Notes: a model not told the origin generated them from the sequence alone. Counted from the first letter of the stretch, positions 42,911 to 53,147 are shown. The stretch is DNA of 64,000 nt from Rhizobiales bacterium 64-17 (GCA_001899285.1 MKWA01000015.1:525940-589939); one strand, 5' to 3'. A program made the numbers and translations.

Positions 42911-42961
42911 TTGGGCGAACATTAAGTTAAAGGCGTTTGCGGGACAATCATTTTCGCCCAA
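42911..42961. promoter_or_regulatory. Inverted repeat in the LysR-cupin intergenic region
   Basis: TTGGGCGAA (42911-42919) and its exact complement TTCGCCCAA (42953-42961) are separated by 33 bp, a centre distance of 42 bp or about four helix turns. It lies just upstream of the LysR gene and about 140 bp before the cupin gene, the usual place for LysR tetramer sites. Confidence 0.55.
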
Positions 42962-43100
42962 TATGTCTTCCATCAATGAACATCAGAGCAAGACGCTCTA
43001 TTGACTTAAGGCTCTGTTTTCAATGGGCTGATTCCAGATGGATCTGACTCGGTCAGAGTGACCGTTCGTCAGACACCCTCGCAGGGTCCGGAGGCAAAAC

Positions 43101-43529
43101 GTGACCAAAGGTTCACTCTTCAGCATCGGCATTTTAACAGCAGGAGTTCTATGCATGCTCTACGCCCAGCCAGTTTCCGCCCAGGAAAAGCGAGGCGTGA
43201 TCCCGCATGCGCCGCTGCTGAAGACGGCCGTGCCCAATACGGCGAACCAGGAAGTCGCCGTCTATCACGTCGAATACGAGCCGGGTGGCATCAATCCACG
43301 ACACCTTCATCCGGCAGCGATCACCTTCCACATCCTTTCCGGCACCGCCGTCTTTCAGGAGGAAGGCAAGCCGGCAGTCACCCTACGTGCCGGCGACAGT
43401 CTGTTCGTTCCCGCCGGCACCATTCATGCGCACTGGAATCCGAGTTCAACGGAAAGTCTCCGCTTTCTCGAATTCATCGTTGCTGAAAAGGACAAGGGCC
43501 GGTCCATTCCCAAACCGTTGAAGGATTGA
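43101..43529 (+). CDS. Secreted cupin-domain protein
   Basis: A 142-residue protein with a cleavable signal peptide (MTKGSLFSIGILTAGVLCML, then AQPVSAQE) and one cupin_2 domain (about 50-125): GGINPRHLHPAAITFHILSG, then LRAGDSLFVPAGTIHAHW. The histidines HLH and IHAH suggest a bound metal. It is the first gene of the efflux cargo and is followed by the RND adaptor at 43600, probably in the same transcript. It may sense or bind a small molecule in the periplasm. GTG start with a GGAGG ribosome site. Confidence 0.85.
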   Translation: MTKGSLFSIGILTAGVLCMLYAQPVSAQEKRGVIPHAPLLKTAVPNTANQEVAVYHVEYEPGGINPRHLHPAAITFHILSGTAVFQEEGKPAVTLRAGDSLFVPAGTIHAHWNPSSTESLRFLEFIVAEKDKGRSIPKPLKD

Positions 43530-43599
43530 TCGCGCCTCACGCCGGTCCGTTCGAATGAGCGGGTTTCCATCTACCGGCGGATCAAACGGGATCGCGGAT

Positions 43600-44763
43600 A
43601 TGTCTGCCCGAAACCTGTATCGCAAAGTTCTTGTTCTTGCGGGCGGAGCGATTGCTGTCACCGGATTGCTCTACTGGCAATTTGCGCCGAGTCCGCCGCC
43701 GCAGCGCAGCGGCGGATCGCAGACGCGCGCACCGGCGCCTGTGAGCGTTGCCACGGTGAAGCGACAGGATGTGCCGATCTACCTCACGGGACTGGGAACG
43801 GTGCAGGCGTCGTTTACCGTCGCTATCCGTTCCGAGGTCGATGGCAAGCTGCAGGAGGTGCTGTTCACTGAAGGGCAGCACGTCCGGAAGGGAGACGTCT
43901 TGGCGAAGATCGATGCGCGGCTGTTCCAGGCAGCGCTCGATCAGGCCGCCGCCAGAAAGCGCCAGAATGTTGCTTTGCTGACCGGCGCAGAGAAGGATCT
44001 GGCACGTTCCAAGGCCTTGGCGCAGAAGGATATCGGAACCCAGCAGAATGTCGATCAGCAGCAGAGCAAGGTCGATCAGCTGAAAGCCTCCATCGAGGCC
44101 GATATGGCGGCGATCGCCACTGCGCAAACACAGCTCGACTATACCACGATCACGGCGCCAAGCGACGGCCGCATGGGGGTTCGTCTGGTCGACCCCGGCA
44201 ACCTGATACGCGTGTCGGATTCCGGACCGATCGCCACTCTCGTCCTGCCCCAACCGGCGGCAGTCCAATTCACGCTGCCGGCGCGGGCGCTGCCGGACAT
44301 CCGTGAAGCCATGGCGCATGGGCCGGTCGAGGTGACGGCTTTCGACCAGGACAACAGTCGCGTACTCGGCACCGGAACGATCCTGCTCATCGACAACATC
44401 ATCAATCAGGCTACCGACATGATTCGGCTGAAGGCTATGTTCGCCAATGCCGACGACCAGCTCTGGCCAGGTCAGTATGTCAATGCGCGCGTGCTGGTCA
44501 CGATCAAGCGCAATGTGCTGACGATCCCCTCTAGCGCAGTGCAGCGCGGGCCGCGGGGGCTGTTCACCTGGATTGTGACCGACAAGAACACGGCGGAGCC
44601 GCGTTCGCTGCAGGTCGGCCCGACGTCGGGCGACCTGACGGTGGTTGCGTCGGGCCTGTCGGGAGAGGAGCGGGTGGTAACGGACGGGCAATACCGGCTG
44701 CAACGCGGCGGCACGGTGAGCATCACAAAGCAGCAAACCGCCGATGCACGGAGTGGATCGTGA
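43600..44763 (+). CDS. RND efflux periplasmic adaptor (MdtA-like)
   Basis: A 387-residue membrane fusion protein that links an RND pump with an outer-membrane channel. A signal anchor (VLVLAGGAIAVTGLLYW, about 8-24) is followed by the lipoyl halves (VDGKLQEVLFTEGQHVRKGD, then ITAPSDGRMGVRLVDPGN) around a helical hairpin rich in Gln (about 100-170), and a beta-barrel domain ending in LSGEERVVTDGQYRL. It overlaps the pump gene by 4 nt. A Met at 43555 would add 15 residues ahead of the signal anchor and is less likely. Confidence 0.9.
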   Translation: MSARNLYRKVLVLAGGAIAVTGLLYWQFAPSPPPQRSGGSQTRAPAPVSVATVKRQDVPIYLTGLGTVQASFTVAIRSEVDGKLQEVLFTEGQHVRKGDVLAKIDARLFQAALDQAAARKRQNVALLTGAEKDLARSKALAQKDIGTQQNVDQQQSKVDQLKASIEADMAAIATAQTQLDYTTITAPSDGRMGVRLVDPGNLIRVSDSGPIATLVLPQPAAVQFTLPARALPDIREAMAHGPVEVTAFDQDNSRVLGTGTILLIDNIINQATDMIRLKAMFANADDQLWPGQYVNARVLVTIKRNVLTIPSSAVQRGPRGLFTWIVTDKNTAEPRSLQVGPTSGDLTVVASGLSGEERVVTDGQYRLQRGGTVSITKQQTADARSGS

Positions 44764-47700
44764 ACCTCTCCGAGCCATCGATCAGGAGACCGGTTGCGAC
44801 CACGCTGCTGATGGTGGCGTTGGCATTTGTCGGAACGACGTCATTCTTCCTGCTACCTGTCGCACCGCTCCCACAGGTTGATTTCCCGACGATTCAGGTC
44901 ACGGCTACGCTGGCGGGCGCCAGCCCCGAAACCATGGCTTCGTCGGTTGCAACGCCGCTCGAGCGCCAGATCGGGCAGATCGCCGGCGTCACGCAGATGA
45001 CGTCCTTCAGCGCGCTCGGCGCGACGTCGATCACCATCCAGTTTGATCTGGACCGCAATATCGACGCGGCCGCGCAGGACGTGCAGGCGGCGATCGCTGC
45101 CGCCTCCAGGAACTTGCCAGACTCGATGACATCGCCGCCGACCTACCGCAAACTCAATCCGGCAGAGGCGCCAATCCTGATCCTCTCGGTGAGTTCGGAG
45201 ACGTTGCCGCTGACGGCCGTCAGCGAATATGCGGACAGTTTCCTCGCGCAGCAGATTTCACAGGTGCAGGGTGTCGCCCAGGTTGCGATTGGCGGCGAGC
45301 AGAAGCCCTCCATTCGGGTTCAACTGGACCCGGGAAAACTCTCGGCGCGCGGATTGACACTTGAAGAGGTGCGAGACGCCATCGTCAATATCACCACCAA
45401 CGCCCCAAAGGGCAGCCTGACCACACCGAAGGCGAGCTTCGCATTTGTCGCAAACGATCAGATCACCGAGGCAGATGAGTTCGAAGACGCGATTATTGCG
45501 TATCGCGACGGCGCTCCTGTTCGGGTACGGGACGTGGGGCGCGCGGTTTCGGCGCCATCGGACAGGAATACAGCAGCTCATTACAACAACGTTCCGGGCA
45601 TCTTGCTTTCGGTCAATAAGCAGCCCGGTGCGAACGTCATCGCAACGGTCGACCAGATCAAGGCTCAACTGCCCAAGCTGACTGCGAACCTGCCGCCCGC
45701 GATTACGGTCGAGACCGTGCTCGATCGTACCATCACCATTCGGGCGTCCGTTCACGAGGTCGAATTCACGCTTGTTCTCACGGTCGCGCTGGTGGTGCTG
45801 GTGGTTCTGCTGTTCCTGCGCAATCTGTGGGCGACCCTGATCCCGAGCATCACAGTGGCGCTCGCGCTGATCGGGTCGTTCGCCGCGATGTATCTTCTCG
45901 GATTCAGTCTCAATAACGTTTCACTGATGGCGCTCATCATCGCGATTGGTTTTGTCGTTGATGACGCGATTGTGGTTGTCGAGAACATCTATCGGCACAT
46001 GGAAGAGGGACAATCGCCGCTCGATGCGGCGCTGGCCGGGTCCCGCGAAATCGCCTTCACCATTGTGTCGATCAGCGTGTCGCTGGTTGCGGTCTTCATC
46101 CCGCTTTTGCTCATGGGCGGCATTGTGGGGCGGATGTTCCGCGAGTTCGCCCTCACGGTCACGGCCTCGATTCTGGTGTCGGCCATCGTCTCGCTTACGC
46201 TCGTGCCGATGCTCTGCTCGCGCTTCATGCGGCCGAATACCGACCAGCATGGGCGCCTCTATCGTGCGATCGAAAGCGCGTTTGACGGAATCCTCTCAGG
46301 ATATCGCCGCACGCTCGACATCGTGCTTCGACACCAGGCAACGACTCTGGCCGTGTTCTTCGCAACCATGGCGCTCACCGTGTATCTGGCCGTTCAGATT
46401 CCGAAGGGGTTCTTTCCGATACAGGACACCGGACTGATCGGGGGCGTGGCGGAAACCGCGCAGGGGGCCTCGTCCGAGGAAATGCAGCGCCTGATGAAAG
46501 TGTTGGCCGAGGTCGTCCTGCGCGATCCCGACGTTGCGGGTGTCAGTGCAACGACCGCCAGCACGGGCGGCAACGGAAATGCGCAGACCGCCAACACCGC
46601 CCGCTTCACCATTGTCCTGAAGCCGCGCGAGGAACGCACTCAGACGGCCTCGCAGATCATCAACCGGCTGCGGCCGCAATTGGCCAAGGTCCAGGGTGCA
46701 AACCTGTCCATGCAGCCGATCCAAGACATCACGGTAGGCGGTCGAAGTTCGCGCGGAAGCTTTCAATATACACTGCAAAGCGTCGACGTCGGTGAATTGA
46801 CGACGTGGTCGCAGCGCATGCTGGAAAAGATGCGCACGCTGCCGCAGATTGCGGATGTCGCAACGGATCTTCTCGCCAATGCGCCGCAAATCCAGGTGCA
46901 GATCAATCGCGATCAGGCGGCGCGTTTCGGGATTTCGCCGCAACTAATCAATGACACCCTCAACGATGCCTTCGGTCAAAGACAGGTCACGCAGTACTTT
47001 ACGCAGCTCAACACCTACCCGATCATTCTGGAACTGCTCCCAGAGTTGCAGACGGATTTCTCCTCGCTTCAGCGCATCTACCTGAAGTCGCCGCTGACCG
47101 GAGCCGCTGTGCCACTTTCCGCGCTGGTGACTTTCGATACCACCAGGGTCGGGCCGCTGTCCGTGACCCATCAGGGGCAGTTTCCGTCCGTGACTTTGTC
47201 GTTCAACCTCGCGCCGGGGGGCGCTCTCGGCCAAGCTGTCGAGGCCATCAGACAGGCGGCACTTGATATCGGCATGCCCGGTGCGGTCACCGGCACGTTC
47301 CAGGGCAACGCACAGGCCTTTCAGGCCTCCCTGTCGAGCATGCCAATACTGATCATCGCCGCGCTCGTGGTGGTCTACATCGTGCTCGGGGTTCTCTATG
47401 AGAGCTTCGTCCATCCGCTGACGATCCTCTCCACGCTGCCATCCGCAGGCATCGGCGCACTGCTCGCACTGCAATTCGGCCATATGGATCTGTCGGTGAT
47501 CGGAATCGTCGCCCTCATTCTGTTGATTGGTATCGTCAAGAAGAACGGCATCATGCTTGTTGACTTTGCCATCGTGGCCGAACGCGACCGACATTTGCCG
47601 CCAGTCGTCGCTATTCGCGAAGCCTGCCTCTTGCGATTTCGCCCAATTCTGATGACGACTGCCGCAGCGCTTCTCGCCGGTGTGCCGTTGGCAGTCGGGA

Positions 47701-47939
47701 CCGGTACCGGCTCGGAGCTGCGGCAGCCGCTCGGTTACGCAATGGTCGGCGGGTTGTTGGTCAGCCAGCTGCTAACATTGTACACGACACCGGTCGTCTA
47801 TCTCTATCTGGTTCGATTGCAGCAGTGGTTCACATCGCGGCAGCAAGACCTGCACTGCACGAAGAGTTCGTACAAAATACATAATGAATTCGCACAACGA
47901 AAAGATGGAGTGAAGCTGGTCAGTCGGTCAGGCGCGTGA
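44760..47939 (+). CDS. RND-family multidrug efflux transporter (MdtC/MuxC-like)
   Basis: A 1059-residue inner-membrane proton/drug antiporter with twelve membrane helices and two large periplasmic loops. Signature features are the N-terminal FVGTTSFFLLPVAPLPQVDF, the proton-relay pair in VDDAIVVVEN (about 400-406), and a C-terminal KKNGIMLVDFAI (about 930) with the third-repeat Lys. The last 35 residues (after QQWFTSRQQDLHC) do not look conserved. GTG start overlapping the adaptor stop. No outer-membrane factor gene is present, so a chromosomal TolC-like partner is needed. Substrate cannot be told from sequence. Confidence 0.92.
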   Translation: MNLSEPSIRRPVATTLLMVALAFVGTTSFFLLPVAPLPQVDFPTIQVTATLAGASPETMASSVATPLERQIGQIAGVTQMTSFSALGATSITIQFDLDRNIDAAAQDVQAAIAAASRNLPDSMTSPPTYRKLNPAEAPILILSVSSETLPLTAVSEYADSFLAQQISQVQGVAQVAIGGEQKPSIRVQLDPGKLSARGLTLEEVRDAIVNITTNAPKGSLTTPKASFAFVANDQITEADEFEDAIIAYRDGAPVRVRDVGRAVSAPSDRNTAAHYNNVPGILLSVNKQPGANVIATVDQIKAQLPKLTANLPPAITVETVLDRTITIRASVHEVEFTLVLTVALVVLVVLLFLRNLWATLIPSITVALALIGSFAAMYLLGFSLNNVSLMALIIAIGFVVDDAIVVVENIYRHMEEGQSPLDAALAGSREIAFTIVSISVSLVAVFIPLLLMGGIVGRMFREFALTVTASILVSAIVSLTLVPMLCSRFMRPNTDQHGRLYRAIESAFDGILSGYRRTLDIVLRHQATTLAVFFATMALTVYLAVQIPKGFFPIQDTGLIGGVAETAQGASSEEMQRLMKVLAEVVLRDPDVAGVSATTASTGGNGNAQTANTARFTIVLKPREERTQTASQIINRLRPQLAKVQGANLSMQPIQDITVGGRSSRGSFQYTLQSVDVGELTTWSQRMLEKMRTLPQIADVATDLLANAPQIQVQINRDQAARFGISPQLINDTLNDAFGQRQVTQYFTQLNTYPIILELLPELQTDFSSLQRIYLKSPLTGAAVPLSALVTFDTTRVGPLSVTHQGQFPSVTLSFNLAPGGALGQAVEAIRQAALDIGMPGAVTGTFQGNAQAFQASLSSMPILIIAALVVVYIVLGVLYESFVHPLTILSTLPSAGIGALLALQFGHMDLSVIGIVALILLIGIVKKNGIMLVDFAIVAERDRHLPPVVAIREACLLRFRPILMTTAAALLAGVPLAVGTGTGSELRQPLGYAMVGGLLVSQLLTLYTTPVVYLYLVRLQQWFTSRQQDLHCTKSSYKIHNEFAQRKDGVKLVSRSGA

Positions 47940-48045
47940 AACTGAAACTATTATGCAACATCAATGTGGTCAGTTCAAGACAATGAAATCTGGATTGTCT
48001 GCTGTATCGGGTTCAGTTGTGAGGATCGACGGCTGTATCGCGAGT

Positions 48046-48963
48046 ATGAAGGTAGCCCACTTCTTCTATTTCTCTATCGCGGCTAGGCACCGCAGTTTCC
48101 GTCGTGCAGCCATTGATCTAAACATCACGCAACCAACGCTGAGTAAACGAATTCGTGAACTTGAGGATCAATTCGACGTTCTACTCTTTGAGCGCCGTGC
48201 CGGCGGAGCGCGATTGACGCCCCCAGGTGAGAAGTTTGTGCAGTCGGCCGATCGCATCCTCGCCGAGTTGGAGTTTATGAAACAATCCGCGCAGGCTGCG
48301 AAGCGCGGAGATTTAGGCCGAATCGATGTCGGCTTTTATACTTCTCTATCGGCAGGAGCTTTGCGCGACACCTTGGTCGCATTCGCCAATCAGCATGCCG
48401 AAGCTGAGCTCAATATTATTGAGGAAACTCGTGCGGCACTAATTCCGCTTCTTGATCGCGGCGCGATTGATATCGCTGTGGTTTTGGGCGAGCCCGGCTA
48501 TCGAGACTACGCGCATATGAGTCTGTGGTCCGAGCGGATCATGGTCGTGCTCCCCGAAACACATCGGCTTGCCGAACGTGATGTTGTGTATTGGACTGAC
48601 CTGAGGAACGAGCGCTTCGTCATAAGCCACCGTGATCCAGGGCCGGAGATCAATGATGTCTTACTCAACAAGCTAGCGGCTCCTGGCGATCGTCCCCTAA
48701 TCAAGCACATCAACGCCCACCATAGCGTGACGATCGGTGCCGTTCGCGGCGAGCGCGGCATTACACTGGCCTGTGAATCCTCGTTTGCCCCGTTGCCAGG
48801 GGTTGTGTTTCGAGAATTGCGCGACGGCAACGGACCAACTCGGCTTGGATTCGTCGCTTATTGGCGGCGCAATAATGACAATCCGACCCTGAAGCAGTTC
48901 TTGGCTCTGCTCCGGGCCCATCCCGCCGTTCCGCACCTCGTTAGCAGTGCATCCATGTCATAA
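48046..48963 (+). CDS. LysR-family regulator (second of the cargo)
   Basis: A 305-residue LysR regulator with an N-terminal HTH (FFYFSIAARHRSFRRAAIDL, then ITQPTLSKRIRELEDQ) and an effector domain with IDVGFYTSLSAGALRDTLV. It is on the same strand as the RND pump, 106 nt downstream, and may belong to the pump transcript or be separate. Its local base composition is less GC-rich than the trb genes, as expected for cargo. In-frame Mets at 47953 and 47983 give longer, less likely products. Confidence 0.83.
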   Translation: MKVAHFFYFSIAARHRSFRRAAIDLNITQPTLSKRIRELEDQFDVLLFERRAGGARLTPPGEKFVQSADRILAELEFMKQSAQAAKRGDLGRIDVGFYTSLSAGALRDTLVAFANQHAEAELNIIEETRAALIPLLDRGAIDIAVVLGEPGYRDYAHMSLWSERIMVVLPETHRLAERDVVYWTDLRNERFVISHRDPGPEINDVLLNKLAAPGDRPLIKHINAHHSVTIGAVRGERGITLACESSFAPLPGVVFRELRDGNGPTRLGFVAYWRRNNDNPTLKQFLALLRAHPAVPHLVSSASMS

Positions 48964-49104
48964 GCGGCACCGCATCTCTCCTGTATTTTTTCGCTCCGCT
49001 ACGATGACCACCTGACTCTTGTTGCGCTGCTACGTTTCCTGCCTCTTCTATTCGTCCCCGATGTCCGGCCCGACTCGACAGGCCGACGCAGCGCCGGGGG
49101 CAAG

Positions 49105-50103
49105 ATGGGAAACGCAACTCCCAAGGCAGAAGCGGTCACGCGCGGTGCCCGCATGCTGCGCACGGCGCTCGGGCCGGACATCGCCACCTTTCTGGAAGAC
49201 CCCGCCGTCGTCGAGGTGATGCTCAACCCGGACGGCCGCCTCTGGATCGATCGTCTCTCCGAAGGATTGTTCGATACCGGCGCGACGCTTCTTTCCGCCG
49301 ATGGTGAGCGCATCATTCGCCTCGTCGCGCATCACGTCGGCGCCGAAGTCCATGCCGGCGCCCCGCGCGTCTCCGCCGAGTTGCCCGGAACGGGAGAGAG
49401 GTTCGAGGGACTGCTGCCGCCGGTCGTGTCCGCGGCGGCGTTCTCGATCCGCAAGCCGGCCGTTGCGGTCTTCACGCTCGATGACTATGCGGCCGCCGGG
49501 ATCATGACAGTCGCCCAGGCAGGAGTCCTGCGCAAGGCCGTCACGGAGCGCCGCAATATCCTGGTCGCCGGCGGCACCTCGACGGGCAAGACCACGCTCA
49601 CCAACGCGCTGCTCGCAGAAGTCGCCAAGTCATCCGATCGCGTGGTGCTGATCGAGGATACCCGCGAACTGCAATGCGCGGCGCAGAATCTTGTCGCACT
49701 GCGCACCAAGGACGGCGTGGCCACACTGTCGGATCTCGTGCGCTCCTCGCTGCGGTTGCGTCCCGATCGCATACCGATCGGCGAGGTGCGCGGCGCCGAG
49801 GCGCTCGACCTCTTGAAGGCATGGGGCACCGGCCATCCCGGCGGCATCGGCACCATCCATGCCGGCACCGCGCTCGGTGCCCTCCGGCGCCTCGAGCAAC
49901 TCATCCAGGAAGCCGTCATCACGGTGCCGCGCGCTCTGATCGCGGAGACGATCAACATCGTCGCGGTCCTCGCCGGGCGTGGTGCGCAGCGCCGCCTCGC
50001 CGAACTCGCTTTCGTCGCCGGCCTCGATCCCGCAAGCGGCGACTACCTCATCCTCCCGTCTGAAGCGGGCGGAACATCAACATCCCACGGAGACCACCCA
50101 TGA
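49105..50103 (+). CDS. trbB: TrbB secretion ATPase (VirB11-like)
   Basis: A 332-residue hexameric ATPase of the mating channel. Walker [10 protein letters not shown] begins at residue 156, followed by the Asp box [12 protein letters not shown] (about 180) and His box [14 protein letters not shown] (about 240-253). It begins the trb operon after the cargo block; the 141 bp before it hold a likely promoter. Overlap with trbC is 4 nt. Confidence 0.94.
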   Translation: MGNATPKAEAVTRGARMLRTALGPDIATFLEDPAVVEVMLNPDGRLWIDRLSEGLFDTGATLLSADGERIIRLVAHHVGAEVHAGAPRVSAELPGTGERFEGLLPPVVSAAAFSIRKPAVAVFTLDDYAAAGIMTVAQAGVLRKAVTERRNILVAGGTSTGKTTLTNALLAEVAKSSDRVVLIEDTRELQCAAQNLVALRTKDGVATLSDLVRSSLRLRPDRIPIGEVRGAEALDLLKAWGTGHPGGIGTIHAGTALGALRRLEQLIQEAVITVPRALIAETINIVAVLAGRGAQRRLAELAFVAGLDPASGDYLILPSEAGGTSTSHGDHP

Positions 50104-50432
50104 CCGCACTGTCGCGCGGCCTGCGCTCGCAGGTCGCTCTGCTCACCGCCACGATCGCAATTGCTGCGATGTCGGCGTCCACGGCAAATGCCGCGGGCTC
50201 CTCGATGCCTTGGGAAGCGCCGCTTCAGAAGATTCTCGACTCCGTCGAAGGACCGGTCGCCAAGATCATCGCCGTGATCATCATCATCGTCACCGGGCTG
50301 ACGCTGGCCTTTGGCGACACGAGCGGTGGCTTCCGGCGTCTGATCCAGATTGTGTTCGGCCTGTCGATCGCGTTCGCCGCATCGAGCTTCTTCCTGTCGT
50401 TCTTCTCGTTCGGCGGCGGAGCGTTGCTCTGA
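50100..50432 (+). CDS. trbC: TrbC pilin precursor
   Basis: A 110-residue VirB2/TrbC pilin. A long signal peptide (about 1-36, ending STANAAG) is followed by the mature part with two hydrophobic helices (KIIAVIIIIVTGLTLAFG and VFGLSIAFAASSFFLSFF). It is processed and cyclised by the TraF peptidase in related systems. It overlaps trbB by 4 nt and trbD by 1 nt (TGATG). Confidence 0.92.
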   Translation: MTALSRGLRSQVALLTATIAIAAMSASTANAAGSSMPWEAPLQKILDSVEGPVAKIIAVIIIIVTGLTLAFGDTSGGFRRLIQIVFGLSIAFAASSFFLSFFSFGGGALL

Positions 50433-50701
50433 TGCAGACGAGCGAGCCCATTGCCGGCTTCCATGCGCCGGTCCATCGCGCGCTGACCGATCCGATCCTG
50501 CTCGGCGGCGCGCCGCGCGCGGTCGCGATCGCCAACGGAACGCTCGCGGCCGCTGTCAGCCTCGGCCTGCGGCTGTGGCTCATTGGCCTCGTGCTCTGGG
50601 CCGTCGGTCACTTCGCAGCCGTATGGGCAACGAAGCGCGATACGCAGTTCGTCGACGTGGTGCGCCGGCATCTGCGTTATCCCGCGTATTTCCGGTCGTG
50701 A
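50432..50701 (+). CDS. trbD: TrbD inner-membrane protein (VirB3-like)
   Basis: An 89-residue protein: a polar N-terminus ending GFHAPVHRALTDPILLGGAP, a pair of hydrophobic helices (about 30-65) and a basic C-terminus. TrbD joins the VirB4-type ATPase TrbE in the inner membrane. ATG 50432 overlaps the last base of the trbC stop, so it is translationally coupled. The length fits the family. Confidence 0.9.
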   Translation: MQTSEPIAGFHAPVHRALTDPILLGGAPRAVAIANGTLAAAVSLGLRLWLIGLVLWAVGHFAAVWATKRDTQFVDVVRRHLRYPAYFRS

Positions 50702-50711
50702 GGTTCGGTCC

Positions 50712-53147
50712 ATGATGAACCTCGCCGAGTATCGCAATCGCACCGCAAGCCTTGCCGACTATTTGCCCTGGGCCGCCCTGGTCGCACCGGGCGTCGTCCT
50801 CAACAAGGACGGTTCGTTCCAGCGCACGGCGCGCTTCCGCGGCCCGGATCTCGACAGCGCGACGCCGGCTGAACTCATCGGCACCACGGCGCGCCTCAAC
50901 AGCGCGCTCCGCCGCTTGGGCTCCGGTTGGGCCATTTTCGTCGAGGCGCAGCGCAGTCCGGCGACCGCGTATCCAGACAGCATCTTTCCTGAGGCCGCGT
51001 CCGCCCTGGTCGATCTCGAACGCCGTGAGCAGTTCGAAGCCGCTGGCGTTCACTTCGAGAGCCGGTACTACCTCACATTCCTCTGGATGCCGCCCGCCGA
51101 GGATGCGTCGCGCGCCGAGAGCTGGCTCTACGAGGGGCGGGATCAGACCGGCGTTGATGCCCGAGAGTTGCTCCGCGGCTTCGTCGACCGCACCGATCGC
51201 GTGCTGCAACTCTTCGAAGGCTTCGTACCGGAGGTCGATTGGCTCGATGATCCAGAGACGCTGACCTATCTTCATTCGACCGTCTCGACCAAGCGCCAGC
51301 GCGTTCGCGTCCCCGAAACGCCGATGCACCTCGACGCGCTGCTGATTGATCAGCCGCTGGTCGGTGGACTGGAGCCGCGCCTGGGAAACTCCCATCTGCG
51401 CACGCTCACGGTCATCGGATTCCCGACCGCGACCCATCCCGGAATCCTCGACGAATTGAACCGGCTTGCCTTCCCGTACCGCTGGTCGACGCGCGCGCTC
51501 CTGCTCGACAAGACGCAGGCCGTAAAGCTGCTCACGAAGATTCGGCGGCAATGGTTCGCGAAGCGAAAGGGCATCGCCGCGATCCTCAAGGAAGTGATAA
51601 CCAACGAGGCGTCGGTCCTGGTCGACAGTGATGCCGCGAACAAGGCGGCCGATGCCGACATGGCGTTGCAGGAACTGGGGGCCGATGACGTCGGCCAGGC
51701 CTACGTCACAGCGACGGTGACGGTATGGGATGAAGACCCCAGCATTGCGGCCGAGAAGCTGCGGCTGGTCGAGAAGATCATCCAGGGTCGCGACTTCACC
51801 TGCATCGCCGAGGGCGTCAACGCGATAGAGGCGTGGCTCGGCTCTTTGCCAGGCCACGTCTACGCCAATGTCCGACAGCCGCCGGTCTCGACGCTGAACC
51901 TCGCCCACATGATCCCGGTCTCCGCGATCTGGGCCGGCGAGGTGCGGGACGAACACTTCGCGGCGCCGCCATTGTTCTTCGGCCGGATCGAAGGCTCGAC
52001 GCCGTTCCGCTTCTCGCTGCATGTCGGCGACGTCGGACACACGTTGGTGGTCGGTCCGACCGGCGCCGGCAAGTCGGTCCTGTTGGCGTTGATGGCGTTG
52101 CAGTTCCGGCGTTATCCGGGCTCGCAGGTGTTTGCCTTCGACTTCGGTGGATCGATCCGCGCCGCCGCACTTGCCATGCAGGGCGACTGGCACGATCTCG
52201 GCGGCGGGCTGTCCGACGGCGCGGAGACATCCGTCTCGCTCCAGCCGCTCGCCGGCATCCACCACATGCCGGAACGCGCCTGGGCCGCCGACTGGGTCGT
52301 CGACATGCTCGCGCGCGAGCAGGTCGCGCTGACGCCCGAGTTGAAGGAGCATCTTTGGGCCGCGCTCGCTTCGCTCGCCAGCGCTCCACTCGGCGAGCGG
52401 ACGCTGACCGGCCTTGCCGTCCTGCTACAGTCCGCCAAGCTCAAACAGGCGCTGCGGCCGTTCTGCATCGGCGGCGCCTACGGGCGGTTACTCGACGCCG
52501 AGCAGGAGAGACTCGGCGAGGCGTCCGTACAGGCATTCGAGACCGAAGGTCTGATCGGCACCGGCGCCGCCGGCGCGGTGCTCGCCTATCTCTTCCACCG
52601 CATCGAGGGCCGGCTCGATGGTCGCCCGACGCTCCTGATCATCGACGAAGGTTGGCTCGCGCTCGACGACGGGGGTTTCGCCGCGCAATTGCGCGAATGG
52701 CTGAAGACGTTGCGCAAGAAGAACGCGTCCGTCGTCTTCGCCACGCAGTCGCTATCCGACATCGACGGCAGCCCGATCGCGCCCGCCATCGTCGAGAGTT
52801 GCCCGACGCGCATCTTCCTTCCCAACGAGCGCGCGATCGAACCACAGATCACCGCGATCTACCGGCGGTTCGGCCTGAACGATCGGCAGATCGAGATCAT
52901 CGCGCGCGCGACACCCAAGCGCGATTACTACTGCCAATCCCGCCGTGGCAACCGCCTGTTCGAACTCGGATTGGGTCCGGTTGCGCTCGCTTTCTGCGCC
53001 GCCTCGTCCAAGACCGATCACGCGGACATCGAGCGCGTGATCGCTGAGTTTGGCCACGAGGGCTTCGTTCACGGCTGGCTCGCCGCACATGACCTTCTCT
53101 GGGCCGCCGATCTCATTCCCAACCTGACCAACCTGGAGTCATCATGA
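50712..53147 (+). CDS. trbE: TrbE secretion ATPase (VirB4-like)
   Basis: An 811-residue ATPase. The N-terminal CagE/TrbE region (about 1-420, LAEYRNRTASLADYLPWAAL at the start) is followed by Walker A GPTGAGKSVL (448-457) and Walker B LLIIDEGWLAL (about 635). It powers pilus assembly and DNA export from the inner membrane. Two Met codons (50712 and 50715) are equally possible starts. It overlaps trbJ by 4 nt. Confidence 0.94.
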   Translation: MMNLAEYRNRTASLADYLPWAALVAPGVVLNKDGSFQRTARFRGPDLDSATPAELIGTTARLNSALRRLGSGWAIFVEAQRSPATAYPDSIFPEAASALVDLERREQFEAAGVHFESRYYLTFLWMPPAEDASRAESWLYEGRDQTGVDARELLRGFVDRTDRVLQLFEGFVPEVDWLDDPETLTYLHSTVSTKRQRVRVPETPMHLDALLIDQPLVGGLEPRLGNSHLRTLTVIGFPTATHPGILDELNRLAFPYRWSTRALLLDKTQAVKLLTKIRRQWFAKRKGIAAILKEVITNEASVLVDSDAANKAADADMALQELGADDVGQAYVTATVTVWDEDPSIAAEKLRLVEKIIQGRDFTCIAEGVNAIEAWLGSLPGHVYANVRQPPVSTLNLAHMIPVSAIWAGEVRDEHFAAPPLFFGRIEGSTPFRFSLHVGDVGHTLVVGPTGAGKSVLLALMALQFRRYPGSQVFAFDFGGSIRAAALAMQGDWHDLGGGLSDGAETSVSLQPLAGIHHMPERAWAADWVVDMLAREQVALTPELKEHLWAALASLASAPLGERTLTGLAVLLQSAKLKQALRPFCIGGAYGRLLDAEQERLGEASVQAFETEGLIGTGAAGAVLAYLFHRIEGRLDGRPTLLIIDEGWLALDDGGFAAQLREWLKTLRKKNASVVFATQSLSDIDGSPIAPAIVESCPTRIFLPNERAIEPQITAIYRRFGLNDRQIEIIARATPKRDYYCQSRRGNRLFELGLGPVALAFCAASSKTDHADIERVIAEFGHEGFVHGWLAAHDLLWAADLIPNLTNLESS

